Source of the DNA: Mitsuaria sp. WAJ17
GTDB taxonomy: Bacteria; Pseudomonadota; Gammaproteobacteria; Burkholderiales; Burkholderiaceae_C
Direction: 5' to 3'
NCBI RefSeq assembly: GCF_014174515.1
Contig: NZ_JACJUG010000006.1
Span: 1-64,000, forward strand
DNA: 64,000 bases
Within the stretch, counting starts at the first letter, position 1, and each line of letters starts with the position of its first letter. The position numbers and the translations under genes were made by a program. The notes under the pieces were generated by a model, which saw only the letters and a program-made list of their open reading frames with translations, was not told where the DNA came from and searched no databases. Below are positions 9,240 to 18,777 of this stretch, piece after piece.

Positions 9240-11050
9240 GAAGTTGGGGAGAAAAGGTCTGCGGGGACCGTGCCCTCGGCGAGGCTGGGCCGCCGCAGCT
9301 GGACTCGGAATTCATTGCCGCCCCGCTCACCGCTGCGATGGCTGCGGTAGTCGATGCGGGCGCCGTAACGTTCGCACAGTTCGCGGCAGATGTAGAGCCC
9401 CAGTCCGGAACCGCGGCTGCGGGTCGAGAAGAAGGGCTCGAAGAGATGGCGCTCGATGTCTGCAGGAATAGGCTCGCCCAGGCTGAAGACACTCAGCAGC
9501 ACCGGCCGCGCCTCATGGCCAGGATGGGCGTCGAGGCGCACGCGCACGGTATCCGCCCCCGAGGGCGCGTGGCGCAGCGCGTTGTCCAGCAGGTTGACCA
9601 GCACGCGGCGCAGGTGCTCGGGCTCGAAGAGCACCATCACCGGTTGGCTGGGCAGGTCCAGCTTCATGGGGCTCATGCCGCCCATGGGCAGCTGGTTGGT
9701 ACTGATCCAGTCCTCGCAGCAGGTCCGCACCAGGCTGGCCGCATCGAAAGCCACCGGCTCGGGCGCGACGCCGGGGGCGACCTCCATCACGTCATCCACA
9801 ATGCGCTTGAGGCGCTGCACATTGGACGCCACCATGCGCGTCAGCTGCTGCGAGCGCGGGTCGGGCATGTCCTCGGACAGCAGGGCGTTGGCCTGGTCAA
9901 TAGCGGCCAGCGGGTTGCGGATCTCATGGGCGATGCCCGCCGATACCCGCCCCATCGCGGCCAGCTTCTCCTGGCGGTTGCGCGCCATGACCTTGCGGTT
10001 GTCCTCAAGCAGCAGCACGCAGAGGTCCTCTTCCGCGCTGGACTCGCGCCGCCGCGTGAAGCGCATGCGCACACGCAGGCTGCGCGGGCCGCCGCCCTCG
10101 AAGGTGAGGGTCACGTCTTGCCCGCCTTCCGGCCAGCCGCCGCGAGAGAAGGCCTCCTCCACGGCCGCCACAAGTCCGGACCAGGCCGCCACACTGCGTA
10201 GCTGGAAGGGCGCGGCCGGTGCATGCTGGCCATGCGCCAGCAGGGCTTGCGCGGCGGGATTGGCGGCGCGCACGCGGCCGCGGCGATCCACGACCAGCAC
10301 GCCCTCCTGCATCTCGTCGATCACCAGCCGGTTCAGCTCGGCCTGCTGGCGCGCGAACTCGAGGCTGCCGCGGGCGGCGCGCTCCTCGCGGGCCAGGCGA
10401 CCTGCCAGCTCCGAGGCCAGCACACCGATCACGAAGAAGCCGCAGCTCACCAGGCCCAGTTGGCTGATTCGGAGGCCGCTCTCCTGCCCCGCCCAGACCC
10501 GCCAGCCCGCATGCCCCAGCAGCAGCAGCGAGGCCGCCGCCGCCGTGGCCAGGGCCATGCGCCGCGGCGACAGCACGCCCGCCATCAGCACCGGCAGGAT
10601 GAACAGCGCGCTGAAGCCAACGCCAGCGCTGGCGTCCAGCACGTTGAGCAGGCCGAAGCTGATCAGGTCCAGGCCCACACTGCTCCACCAGAGCAGGTGC
10701 ACTGGGCTGGCCAGTTGCCGCGGCACGGGCTGCCCCCGAAAGCCCACCCACCACCAGGTGAACACCGCCACCAGGGCGTAGGCCACACAGAGGCCCAGCA
10801 GGCGCAGCGGCATCACCGAACCCAGCACCTGCCCCAGCAGCAGGGCGGCCACCAGAGCCAGGCCCAGTGCGGCACGCGCGGCCAGGAAGGCGCGCAGCAT
10901 GCGCTGGAAGGTCGTGCTGCCTGCAACGGCCCGTCGATCGAAGAAATGCGGATCGGCGCCCGAACTCTCGGGCTCGCCCCCGTCCCAGCCGCTATCCTGG
11001 TGAGGGCCGAACCAGGAGATGGTGTCCGGCGCCAGGGAGCGATCAGCCAT
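9236..11050 (-). CDS. pilS: Sensor histidine kinase, PilS-like
   Basis: This membrane-bound sensor kinase probably phosphorylates PilR. The N-terminus has about six hydrophobic segments (from LGLALVAALLLGQV to about residue 190), followed by a PAS-like region (LVIDEMQEGVLVVDRRGRVR). The HisKA box is SAGIAHEIRNPLAAID and the ATPase domain has NLLDNALRHAPSGA (N box) and GSGLGLYICRELCERYG (G2 box). Start ATG at 11050 (MADRSLAP) is chosen because it overlaps the preceding small gene by 8 bases; an upstream in-frame ATG at 11089 would add 13 residues. Orthologues occupy this place between a ccsA-like gene and pilR in many Burkholderiales. Confidence 0.9.
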   Translation of the reverse strand: MADRSLAPDTISWFGPHQDSGWDGGEPESSGADPHFFDRRAVAGSTTFQRMLRAFLAARAALGLALVAALLLGQVLGSVMPLRLLGLCVAYALVAVFTWWWVGFRGQPVPRQLASPVHLLWWSSVGLDLISFGLLNVLDASAGVGFSALFILPVLMAGVLSPRRMALATAAAASLLLLGHAGWRVWAGQESGLRISQLGLVSCGFFVIGVLASELAGRLAREERAARGSLEFARQQAELNRLVIDEMQEGVLVVDRRGRVRAANPAAQALLAHGQHAPAAPFQLRSVAAWSGLVAAVEEAFSRGGWPEGGQDVTLTFEGGGPRSLRVRMRFTRRRESSAEEDLCVLLLEDNRKVMARNRQEKLAAMGRVSAGIAHEIRNPLAAIDQANALLSEDMPDPRSQQLTRMVASNVQRLKRIVDDVMEVAPGVAPEPVAFDAASLVRTCCEDWISTNQLPMGGMSPMKLDLPSQPVMVLFEPEHLRRVLVNLLDNALRHAPSGADTVRVRLDAHPGHEARPVLLSVFSLGEPIPADIERHLFEPFFSTRSRGSGLGLYICRELCERYGARIDYRSHRSGERGGNEFRVQLRRPSLAEGTVPADLFSPTS

Positions 11051-11312
11051 GGCTCTGGCGGGCCTCGTGGCGCTGACGGTGCTCGGCACTGCAGAAGTGT
11101 CCGCCCCGTCCGGGGAAGGCCTCGGACTCCGGAAGGTGGGTGCCGCATTCGGCGCAGGACACCATCATCGCTGCGCCGGCCCCCGCGGCCTGACCGCGCG
11201 GCCTGGCATCCTCCCCCGGGCTCGGCGCGCTGCCAGTGCCCGCCCGCCCCTTGCGGACGCCGCTGAGAAAGACCAGGCCCATCACCACCAGCAGGAGCAG
11301 CAGGTACTTCAT
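11043..11312 (-). CDS. Small PP0621-family protein with zinc-ribbon-like Cys
   Basis: The 89-residue protein begins with one hydrophobic N-terminal segment (MKYLLLLLVVMGLVFLSGV), then a flexible Gly/Ala-rich stretch and a Cys/His-rich tail (VSCAECGTHLPESEA, HFCSAEHRQRH) that could bind zinc. This arrangement fits the PP0621 family found next to pilS in beta- and gammaproteobacteria. It starts immediately after the stop codon of the ccsA-like gene (TGAATG) and overlaps pilS, so the genes form one operon. Molecular function is unknown. Confidence 0.8.
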   Translation of the reverse strand: MKYLLLLLVVMGLVFLSGVRKGRAGTGSAPSPGEDARPRGQAAGAGAAMMVSCAECGTHLPESEAFPGRGGHFCSAEHRQRHEARQSHG

Positions 11313-12149
11313 TCAGACTCCCATGGGACGCTGCAGCACCACTTCCAGCACGAAGCGGGTGCCGGCATACGAGAGCAGCAACAGCGCGGCGCCCAGGTAG
11401 AGCCAGCGCGTCGCGCGGCGGCCGCGCCAGCCGAAGATGCGCCGGCCGGTCAGCAGACCCACCAGGACCAGCCAGCCCAGCACGGACAGCAGTGTCTTGT
11501 GGTCCCAGCGCCACTGCGGCGTGAAGAGCCAGCCCAGCACGATGGCCAGGGAGAGCACGACCACGCCGGCACCGACGAACTGGAAGGTCAGCCGTTCCAG
11601 GCGCAACAAGGGCAGACCCAGGGTCAGGCCTTGCCCCTTGTGCTGGCCCATCTGGCGCATCTGGCGCTCGGCACGGTTCAGCAGGGCCGCATGCAGCACC
11701 GCCACGCCGAAGAGGCCGTAGGACGCCAGGCCCAGCACCCAGTGCAGCGGTGCCCAGGGCGAGGCCGCCGCGGGACGGCTTTCACCCGGGAAGGCCCATG
11801 CCAGGGCCACAGCGCCCGCCGCCAGCAGTGAGAGGACCCGCCGCAGCTGGGGCAGTGGCAGCAGGCGGCTCTCGACCAGATAGACGGCCAGGATCAGCCA
11901 GGCCGTCATCGAGAGCGCCGGCGCAAAGCCGAAGCGCGCGCCGGGCTGGTCCAGGCCGAGGCCGGCGATGTCGATCAGCAGCGCGGCGAGATGGGCGGAG
12001 AAGGCCAGAGGCACCAGCGGATGCAGCCTGTTCGCGTGGAACTGCGCGCGAAGTGCCACCACGGCATAGCTCAGCAGGGCGACAGCAGAAGCGGCCGCCA
12101 GGGCCCCGCTCGCGGTCGCAGCAGACACGGACGATAAAATCATCGCCAC
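11313..12149 (-). CDS. CcsA/YpjD-like inner-membrane protein
   Basis: This 278-residue protein has about eight predicted membrane spans and resembles the cytochrome c assembly (CcsA/HemX/YpjD) superfamily, with the conserved motif region SPWAPLHWVLGLASYGLFG and the Trp-containing stretch GWLFTPQWRWDHKTLLSVLGW. CcsA proteins handle haem for cytochrome c maturation, but this YpjD-type branch near ffh is not proven to do so. An alternative start is the Met two residues in. It is divergent from ffh and heads the operon running into the PP0621-like gene and pilS. Confidence 0.8.
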   Translation of the reverse strand: MAMILSSVSAATASGALAAASAVALLSYAVVALRAQFHANRLHPLVPLAFSAHLAALLIDIAGLGLDQPGARFGFAPALSMTAWLILAVYLVESRLLPLPQLRRVLSLLAAGAVALAWAFPGESRPAAASPWAPLHWVLGLASYGLFGVAVLHAALLNRAERQMRQMGQHKGQGLTLGLPLLRLERLTFQFVGAGVVVLSLAIVLGWLFTPQWRWDHKTLLSVLGWLVLVGLLTGRRIFGWRGRRATRWLYLGAALLLLSYAGTRFVLEVVLQRPMGV

Positions 12150-12190
12150 AGTGTAATTTGCGCGCTCACCTCCGCGGTGAGGCCGTCTTT

Positions 12191-13570
12191 ATGGCATCCA
12201 CCCTCACCGACCGCCTGAGCCAGCTCGTGAAAACGATGCGGGGCCAGGCCCGCATCACCGAAAGCAATGTGCAGGACATGCTGCGCGAAGTGCGCATGGC
12301 CCTGCTGGAGGCCGACGTGGCCCTGCCGGTGGTGCGCGACTTCATCGCGCGGGTCAAGGACAAGGCGCTGGGCCAGGAGGTCGTGGGCTCGCTGAATCCG
12401 GGCCAGGTGCTGGTCTCGGTGGTGCACAAGGAACTCGCCGCCACCATGGGCGAGGGCTTGGCCGACATCAACCTCGCCGCCCAGCCGCCCGCCGTCATCC
12501 TGATGGCCGGCCTGCAGGGCGCGGGCAAGACCACCACCACCGGCAAGCTGACCAAGCACCTGATCGAGAAGCGCAAGAAGAAGGTGCTGACCGTTTCGGC
12601 TGACGTCTACCGTCCCGCCGCCATCGAGCAGCTCAAGACCGTCACGGCCCAAGCCGGCGGCGAGTGGTTCCCCTCCAGCCCCGACCAGAAGCCGCGCGAC
12701 ATCGCCCTGGCAGCCCTGGACTACGCGAAGAAGCACTACTTCGACGTGCTACTGGTCGACACGGCCGGGCGCCTGGCCATCGACGAAGCGCTGATGGCCG
12801 AGATCCGCGAGCTGCACGCCACGCTGAACCCGATCGAGACGCTCTTCGTCGTTGACGCCATGCAAGGCCAGGATGCCGTCAACACGGCGCGCGCCTTCAA
12901 GGAGGCCCTGCCCCTGTCCGGCGTGATCCTGACCAAGCTGGACGGCGACTCGCGCGGCGGCGCCGCGCTTTCCGTGCGCCAGGTCACCGGCGCGCCGATC
13001 AAGTTTGCAGGCGTCTCCGAGAAGATCGACGGCCTGGAGGTCTTCGACGCCGAGCGCCATGCCGGCCGCGTGCTGGGCATGGGCGACATCGTGGCTCTGG
13101 TGGAGGAAGTCACCAAGGGCGTGGACATGGCCGCTGCCCAGAAGCTGGCCGAGAAACTCAAGTCCGGCGACGGCTTCGACCTCAACGACTTCCTCGCCCA
13201 GATCTCCCAGATGAAGAAGATGGGCGGCCTCTCCAGTCTGATGGACAAGCTGCCCACGCAGATTGCCAGCAAGGCCGGCCAGGGCGACATGGACCGCGCC
13301 GAGCGCGACATGCGACGCATGGAGGGCATCCTCAATGCCATGAGCGCCAAGGAGCGCGCCCACCCCCGCCTGCTTTTGGACGACAAGAGCAAGGCCAGCC
13401 GCAAGCGCCGCATCGCCGCCGGCGCCGGCGTGCAGATCCAGGAGGTCAACCGCGTCCTGAACCAGTACGACCAGATGCAGGGCATGATGAAAAAGATGAA
13501 GGGCGGCGGCCTCTTCAAGATGATGAAGCGCATGGGCGGCATGAAGGGCATGAAGGGCATGGGGCTCTGA
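12191..13570 (+). CDS. ffh: Signal recognition particle protein Ffh (SRP54)
   Basis: Ffh binds 4.5S RNA and signal sequences of nascent membrane proteins and delivers them to FtsY. The 459-residue protein shows N domain, GTPase G domain with GLQGAGKTTTTGKL (G1), DTAGRLAIDE (G3) and TKLDGDSRGG (G4), and a Met-rich M domain ending in MMKRMGGMKGMKGMGL. The M domain core HPRLLLDDKSKASRKRRIAAG carries the RNA-binding motif. The start is ATG 12191 (MASTLTDRLS) with GTGAGG upstream; the open frame extends further left, but that part is unrelated sequence antisense to the ccsA-like gene. Confidence 0.97.
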   Translation: MASTLTDRLSQLVKTMRGQARITESNVQDMLREVRMALLEADVALPVVRDFIARVKDKALGQEVVGSLNPGQVLVSVVHKELAATMGEGLADINLAAQPPAVILMAGLQGAGKTTTTGKLTKHLIEKRKKKVLTVSADVYRPAAIEQLKTVTAQAGGEWFPSSPDQKPRDIALAALDYAKKHYFDVLLVDTAGRLAIDEALMAEIRELHATLNPIETLFVVDAMQGQDAVNTARAFKEALPLSGVILTKLDGDSRGGAALSVRQVTGAPIKFAGVSEKIDGLEVFDAERHAGRVLGMGDIVALVEEVTKGVDMAAAQKLAEKLKSGDGFDLNDFLAQISQMKKMGGLSSLMDKLPTQIASKAGQGDMDRAERDMRRMEGILNAMSAKERAHPRLLLDDKSKASRKRRIAAGAGVQIQEVNRVLNQYDQMQGMMKKMKGGGLFKMMKRMGGMKGMKGMGL

Positions 13571-13600
13571 ACCCTGCGGCCTTCACCATCGCCAAATGCA

Positions 13601-13629
13601 AAAGGGCCGCAGTTGCGGCCCTTTGTTTT
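13601..13629. terminator. Intrinsic terminator after ffh
   Basis: Perfect 10-bp stem AAAGGGCCGC (13601-13610) and GCGGCCCTTT (13615-13624) with loop AGTT, followed by GTTTTT. The complementary A-rich left flank could also serve ftsY, which converges from the other side. Confidence 0.9.
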
Positions 13630-13657
13630 TGCGGCGTCCGGCTCGCGGACACACCGC

Positions 13658-14893
13658 TCACTCCAGCAGCGCCTGCGCGAACTCCTGCGCACTGAAGGTC
13701 TGCAGGTCTTCCAGCTTCTCGCCCACGCCGATGAAGTAGACGGGGATGGGGCGCTCTCGCGCGATGGCCGCCAGCACGCCGCCCTTGGCCGTGCCGTCCA
13801 GCTTGGTCACCACGAGGCCGGTCAGACCCAGGGCGTCGTCGAAGGCCTTGACCTGGTTCAGCGCGTTCTGGCCGGTGTTGCCGTCCACGACCAGCAGCAC
13901 CTCGTGCGGCGCCCCCTCCTGTGCCTTGCCGATCACGCGGCGGATCTTCTTGAGCTCCTCCATCAGGTGCAGCTGCGTGGGCAGGCGGCCGGCGGTGTCG
14001 GCAATCACCACATCGCAGCCCCGCGCACGGCCCGCCACCACGGCATCGAAGGTGACGGCCGAGGGGTCGCCCCCTTCCTGGCTGACGATCTCCACCTGCG
14101 TGCGGTCTGCCCACACCGCCAACTGCTCGCGGGCCGCGGCGCGGAAGGTGTCGGCCGCGGCCAGAAGCACGCGCTGCTGGGCCTCGGCGAGATGGCGGGT
14201 GAGCTTGCCGATGCTGGTGGTCTTGCCGGCGCCGTTGACACCCACGACCATCATCACGGTGGGCGTGTGTTCACCCACCTGCAGGCTTTTCTCCAGCGGC
14301 TTCAGCAACTCGGCCAGGGCCGCGACCAGCAGGCCGCGCACGGCCTGGGGATCGGTGGCCTTGGACTCCTTGACGCGACGCTTGAGGTCGTCCAGCAGGA
14401 ACTCCGTGGCCTTGACACCGGTGTCCGCCATCAGCAGCGCGGCCTCGAGCTCCTCGTAGAGATCGTCATCGATGCGCGTGCCGGTGAAGACCTGGGCGAT
14501 GCTGCTGCCGGTCTTGCGCAGGCCCTGGCGGAGCTTGTCCAGCCAGCTCTTGCGCGGGGCCGGCTCGGCTGCAGTTGTGGGTGCAGTTGCGGGTGCATGT
14601 GCGACGGCAGTTGCGGCGACCGGCACCGCGACTTGTGCCTCCACCTTCTGCGGCACAGGCGCAGTGGCGGCGAGAGGCGCGGGGGCCGGCACCTGCGAGG
14701 GCAGCACCGAGGACCCGGCAGCCACGGGCGCTGCTGCGGGAGCAGACTCAGGCACCGAAACAGGTGCCCCCACAGGTGCAGCTGCAGGTGCCACCACTTC
14801 GGCGGCAACAACCGCCGGTGCGGCCTCCGCAGCCGGTGCTGGCGCCGGGCTGGCTGCGCCGCCACCGAACTTCTTCTTGAAAAAACTGAACAT
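13658..14893 (-). CDS. ftsY: SRP receptor GTPase FtsY
   Basis: FtsY is the membrane-associated receptor for the Ffh-ribosome complex. The 411-residue protein begins MFSFFKKKFGGG, has an N-terminal A domain of about 120 residues that is rich in Ala, Pro and Val rather than acidic as in E. coli, then the NG domain: GVNGAGKTTSIGKL (G1), DTFRAAAREQL (G2 region), DTAGRLPTQLHL (G3) and TKLDGTAKGG (G4). The start is placed at 14893, where the conserved membrane-targeting MFSFFKKK begins. It converges on ffh, its functional partner. Confidence 0.96.
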   Translation of the reverse strand: MFSFFKKKFGGGAASPAPAPAAEAAPAVVAAEVVAPAAAPVGAPVSVPESAPAAAPVAAGSSVLPSQVPAPAPLAATAPVPQKVEAQVAVPVAATAVAHAPATAPTTAAEPAPRKSWLDKLRQGLRKTGSSIAQVFTGTRIDDDLYEELEAALLMADTGVKATEFLLDDLKRRVKESKATDPQAVRGLLVAALAELLKPLEKSLQVGEHTPTVMMVVGVNGAGKTTSIGKLTRHLAEAQQRVLLAAADTFRAAAREQLAVWADRTQVEIVSQEGGDPSAVTFDAVVAGRARGCDVVIADTAGRLPTQLHLMEELKKIRRVIGKAQEGAPHEVLLVVDGNTGQNALNQVKAFDDALGLTGLVVTKLDGTAKGGVLAAIARERPIPVYFIGVGEKLEDLQTFSAQEFAQALLE

Positions 14894-15019
14894 GGCAGAT
14901 GGGTTGGTCGGGCCGCAACAATGCCCGGCGACGGCTCGCGAGAAGTGTCCGGATCCGCAGACTGATCCGCGACCAGCCCGGGCCTGCTGAAGGCCGAGGA
15001 AACTTTTTTTGAGCAACGC

Positions 15020-15049
15020 TTGCATTGTCGCCCAAAAGCTGTCTAGAAT
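15020..15049 (+). promoter_or_regulatory. tRNA-Met promoter
   Basis: TTGCAT (15020-15025), an 18-bp spacer and TAGAAT (15044-15049) end about 15 bases before the tRNA. Confidence 0.6.
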
Positions 15050-15063
15050 AGCGGTCTTCGCAA

Positions 15064-15141
<78 letters not shown>

Positions 15142-15150
15142 ATCCTAGAA

Positions 15151-15184
15151 AAGGCCACGAGTCAACGACTTAGTGGCCTTTTTT
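15151..15184 (+). terminator. Terminator at left island edge
   Basis: AAGGCCAC (15151-15158) pairs with GTGGCCTT (15173-15180), followed by TTTT. It sits just inside the island and probably ends tRNA transcription after integration. Confidence 0.8.
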
Positions 15185-15216
15185 CTTTGGCCGGGTGTCC
15201 ACTTGAGGTATCCACC

Positions 15217-17019
15217 TTGGCCACTCGTCGTCCCGCACGGCTCCAGCTGAACCGCCACGGCGTGTTCAGCTTCCGTTGGATCGTGCCCACTCGACTTCGA
15301 GACGAGCAAGGGAAGCCTCGGGAGATCCGTGTGTCGCTTCGCACCCGCGACGCACGTCATGCTCGCATCCTGGCCATGTCTGTGAACTTGGCCCTGGAAA
15401 GGATCTGCGAGATGAGTTCGAACATCGACCCACGCGACCTGCTGCAGCAGATGACGCTGCAAGCCGGCGACCTGAAGATCGACATCAAGGACCTGAACGA
15501 TCTCACCCTGTTCAATGAGCTGCTCAAAGCGCAGCCGCAGCTCAAGGACATGCTGGAGAAGGCTGCTGGCAGCCTCAGCGATCCCCAGGCCATCGTTCGC
15601 ACGCTGTCCCAATCCGTGGTCAAAGCAGCAGGCCAACCTGCCTTCGGCTCGATCAAGCCGCAGAGGTTGACCGCCGCCGTCGACGAGTACATCGAGTCCC
15701 GCGACGGTGTCGGGCGCAACAGCGAGTCCACCGGGGCCGAAAAGAAGCGGTCGCTGGACAGCCTGCTGATGTTTCTCAAGCGCAGCCTTGAGGTCGACAT
15801 CAGCAAGACGCACGTTCACGAGCTGACCCGGGCCACGCTGCTCAAGTTCGTCAACTTCTACGCCAAGTATGGCGCCGTCACATCCGACGCCGTCTGGGAC
15901 AAGACTGTTGATGGCAAAGACACCGGCAAAGGCAAAGACGGCCGTCCCGCCAAGTCCAACAGCGGCGTTGCCGCCCGCACTTTGCTCAAGGCCATCGGTC
16001 ACCTTGAGGACTTCTGCACCTACTGCGTCACCAGCGAGGTGATGGCATCCAATCCGATTGACGAAGACTTCCGCAAAGCCCTGAAAGGGATCAAGGACGA
16101 AGCGGCCACGGCCCGCAAGCACAACGGCTACCGACCGTTCAGCCCGGATCAACTCAAGCTCATCTTCGATCCCGAAAAGTGCCTGGCAGCCAACTCGGCT
16201 GCAGACTACTTCTGGTGCGCACTGATAGCCCTGTTCACCGCCGCCCGGCTCGGTGAGATCGTCACCCTCAGCCTGGCAGACATTTACGTTGACCCCGCCT
16301 CAGGCGTGTTGGTCTTCCGAATCAGAGAGGATGAGGAGTCAGGCCGGCGCGTCAAGAACAGGAACTCCGAACGCATCGTCCCGGTGTCGCGCCGGCTGAT
16401 CGAGATTGGCTTCCGGGAGTACGTGGAACATGTGCACACCTTGGGTGCCTTGGCTTTGTTCCCTCATCTCAAGCAAGGCGCCACCCGCGCCAGTGACCCC
16501 AGCAAGAACCAAAGCCGCCAGTTCGGTCGGTATCTGACCGACTTGGGAATCACGGACGAAGACCTGGTCTTCCACAGCTTTCGCCACACTGCAATCACGA
16601 CGATGCTCGGGCGCGGGGTGCCGCCGATGGATTCAGAACTGATCGCCGGACATGCGGCGCAGGATCTGGCCATGAGGGCTGAGAGCATCTCGGGCGCCAG
16701 GCGCGCTTGGAGCGCCACCCAAGCGTCCACCTACGCCCACGCAACGCTGTTTACCGAGGAGGGTGAACCACTCCTCAAGCGCCTGCAGCGTCACATCGAC
16801 AACGCGCTCGACTTCAACCTCGACTACCCCGGTCTGCGCTGCGCAGCCGAGATAGTCCGGAAAAACACGACCAAGCAAACCCGCGACGGCGCGGCGGTGT
16901 TCAAGTCAGGCTGGCATACGAACGCCAAGGACTACGCGCAGCAGATGCTCGACGAGCTCCGCAGGTCGCGCGCTGTGGCCGCGGCAACAACACCGGGTGA
17001 CTCAGACACCGCTGCCTAG
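15217..17019 (+). CDS. Tyrosine-type site-specific integrase
   Basis: This is the predicted island integrase, 600 residues. Catalytic residues can be placed: Arg in FTAARLGEIVTL (about residue 344), His-x-x-Arg in VFHSFRHTAI (about 453-456), His in IAGHAAQ, and the nucleophile Tyr in QASTYAHAT (about 506). A DNA-binding core-type domain precedes them, and the N-terminus (RHGVFSFRWIVPTRL) resembles the start domain of large Burkholderiales/Pseudomonas integrases. No ATG is available; TTG at 15217 with TGAGG upstream is the likely start, and another TTG at 15187 is possible. It faces away from attL into the island and overlaps the next gene, as usual for tRNA-directed elements. Confidence 0.9.
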   Translation: MATRRPARLQLNRHGVFSFRWIVPTRLRDEQGKPREIRVSLRTRDARHARILAMSVNLALERICEMSSNIDPRDLLQQMTLQAGDLKIDIKDLNDLTLFNELLKAQPQLKDMLEKAAGSLSDPQAIVRTLSQSVVKAAGQPAFGSIKPQRLTAAVDEYIESRDGVGRNSESTGAEKKRSLDSLLMFLKRSLEVDISKTHVHELTRATLLKFVNFYAKYGAVTSDAVWDKTVDGKDTGKGKDGRPAKSNSGVAARTLLKAIGHLEDFCTYCVTSEVMASNPIDEDFRKALKGIKDEAATARKHNGYRPFSPDQLKLIFDPEKCLAANSAADYFWCALIALFTAARLGEIVTLSLADIYVDPASGVLVFRIREDEESGRRVKNRNSERIVPVSRRLIEIGFREYVEHVHTLGALALFPHLKQGATRASDPSKNQSRQFGRYLTDLGITDEDLVFHSFRHTAITTMLGRGVPPMDSELIAGHAAQDLAMRAESISGARRAWSATQASTYAHATLFTEEGEPLLKRLQRHIDNALDFNLDYPGLRCAAEIVRKNTTKQTRDGAAVFKSGWHTNAKDYAQQMLDELRRSRAVAAATTPGDSDTAA

Positions 17020-18073
17020 AAGCAGCATTTCCGGGCTCGCCGTAACACGCATTTCCAGGACAGCACCTTCACGCGTTAACAACTACATGGGAGAGCTCGA
17101 AATGCTGCTGCGTACACCAAGCCGAACGCCGGAGACCCTGCTGTCCTACCAGCGGGTCATGCGAACCCTGGAGAACCACCTCGCCCGGCGCTTGGCCGTA
17201 GGCGATCTGCGGCACCTGGACGACCGGAATCTGCAACTGGCCATCACTTGGCACGACCTGCGCCCGTTCATCTCTGCATCGACTGACCGCCAGTACAAAG
17301 CGGCGCTGATGCAGCATCTGCGCGAGCACCCGAGCGAGGAAGACATCGACCGGGTCGTGATGGAGCTGTTGGATCCCGAGCAGGGGATCTCCGAGATCGA
17401 ACACGACGATAGGCTGGCTGAGCAGCGCAAACGCAACCTCGTGGCGCGCCGCGGGTCCCAGCAGCGGGCGCGGTACGTCAGCCCGGAAGACTGGCACACC
17501 CTGATCACGGCGCTCTGCGCATCCAGCTCGCAGGTGGGCAAACTGGCTGCCGTCTGGCTGGCATCCACTCGAGCCACGGGACTGCGCCCGTGCGAATGGG
17601 CGACCGCGCGCCGACAAGGGGTGACGCTGATCGTCCAGAACGCAAAGGCCACCAATGGTCGCTCCCACGGCCCCACGCGCGAGATCTTCGTAGGCGGTCT
17701 CGAACCTATGCAGTTGCGCATCATTGACAGCCTGCTGGATGTCATGGCCATGCTGCCCGAGGGTGCCTTCGTGGACCTCTACAACCGTGTGCGAGATCTG
17801 GTGGCAGACGTCGGACGAGCCAGCCTGACCAAGCGGTCCACCTACCCGACCCTCTATTCCGCCCGGCATCTGTTCGCCGCGGAGGCCAAACGCGAGCTCA
17901 CCCGCATCGAAGTGGCCGCGCTGATGGGGCATCGCAGCATCGCCAGCGCAGCGCAGAGCTACCTCGAAGGTCGTTACGCGCAGGGCGGCGGCGCACTCAA
18001 AGTGCGAGCCAGCGACCGGGACATGGACGCCGTGCGCCGCGCAAACGGCTCAGACCCCGACCTCAAGCATTGA
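16997..18073 (+). CDS. Second recombinase-like protein (phage integrase fold)
   Basis: The 358-residue protein overlaps the integrase end by 23 bases and runs into parA with a TGATG junction, so the three genes are probably co-translated. Its C-terminal half looks like a tyrosine recombinase: Arg in STRATGLRPCEW, a possible Lys in QNAKATNGR, YSARHLFAAEA (Tyr replacing the usual first His, then Arg), MGHRSIASA, and a terminal Tyr in QSYLEGRY. The N-terminal half (about residues 35-130) is an unassigned helical region. The start could be GTG 16997 or ATG 17087. It may be an accessory recombinase or directionality partner. Confidence 0.75.
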   Translation: MTQTPLPRSSISGLAVTRISRTAPSRVNNYMGELEMLLRTPSRTPETLLSYQRVMRTLENHLARRLAVGDLRHLDDRNLQLAITWHDLRPFISASTDRQYKAALMQHLREHPSEEDIDRVVMELLDPEQGISEIEHDDRLAEQRKRNLVARRGSQQRARYVSPEDWHTLITALCASSSQVGKLAAVWLASTRATGLRPCEWATARRQGVTLIVQNAKATNGRSHGPTREIFVGGLEPMQLRIIDSLLDVMAMLPEGAFVDLYNRVRDLVADVGRASLTKRSTYPTLYSARHLFAAEAKRELTRIEVAALMGHRSIASAAQSYLEGRYAQGGGALKVRASDRDMDAVRRANGSDPDLKH

Positions 18074-18777
18074 TGGGCGATGACCCCATGAGCGTCAGCA
18101 TGTCATCACGTCACCATGACCGCGCCCAGGGCACTCGCACGCTTGCCGTCTTTTCGCAGAAGGGTGGCAGCGGCAAGTCGACCTTGGCCATCCATCTGTC
18201 GGTGCTGGCCGCCAGAGGACGCAAGGTGCTGCTCGTCGATGCCGATCCGCAGGGCACGGTCTCGGCATGGGCCGAGACACGACAGCGACCAGACCCCCTT
18301 GTGGTTCGGGCGGATCCCAGCTCCATCACCGAAATCGTCAGCCATGCCACGGCCGAGCGGTTTGAGTTGGTGATCGTGGACTGCCCGCCCCACGCCGCCG
18401 CCGGCACGGCCGCTCCGCTGCGCGTTGCCGATCACATCGTCATCCCAGTCCAGTCGTCGATGCCCGACATCGCGGCCACGCGCCGGACGGTTGCGTTGAC
18501 GACGGCTGCCGGCAAGCCGCATTCGTTTGTGATCAATCGCGCACCGGCCCGAGCGCTGGAGGTGCAGCAGGCGATTGACGCCCTCACACCGGCTGGACCG
18601 GTGGCGCCTGTGACCATTGGCGATCGCCGCGCGTTCTCGCGCGCGCTCACCGACGGCCTAGCGGTGAGCGAGAGGGCCAAGGATGAGGACAAAGCCGTCC
18701 TGGAAATTCTTCGGTACTACCTGTGGCTGGACAGCCACCTTCTGGAGATAGAACGATGCAACCGAGCAGCAGCCTGA
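18073..18777 (+). CDS. ParA-family partition ATPase
   Basis: The 234-residue ATPase has the deviant Walker A FSQKGGSGKSTLAIH, Walker A' LLVDADPQGTVSAW and Walker B LVIVDCPPHA, typical of ParA/MinD proteins that partition plasmids and stabilise integrative elements. ATG 18073 overlaps the stop codon of the preceding gene; ATG 18088 is an alternative. There is no N-terminal helix-turn-helix, so it is the short ParF-like type. The next gene, which overlaps its end by 22 bases, encodes a ribbon-helix-helix protein, the usual ParG-like partner. Role in the island: probably maintenance of the excised circle. Confidence 0.9.
   Translation: MGDDPMSVSMSSRHHDRAQGTRTLAVFSQKGGSGKSTLAIHLSVLAARGRKVLLVDADPQGTVSAWAETRQRPDPLVVRADPSSITEIVSHATAERFELVIVDCPPHAAAGTAAPLRVADHIVIPVQSSMPDIAATRRTVALTTAAGKPHSFVINRAPARALEVQQAIDALTPAGPVAPVTIGDRRAFSRALTDGLAVSERAKDEDKAVLEILRYYLWLDSHLLEIERCNRAAA

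Noticed and set aside
7359..9350. Plus-strand 663-codon open frame
   Set aside because: Shadow of pilR and ampD; composition is typical of an antisense frame.
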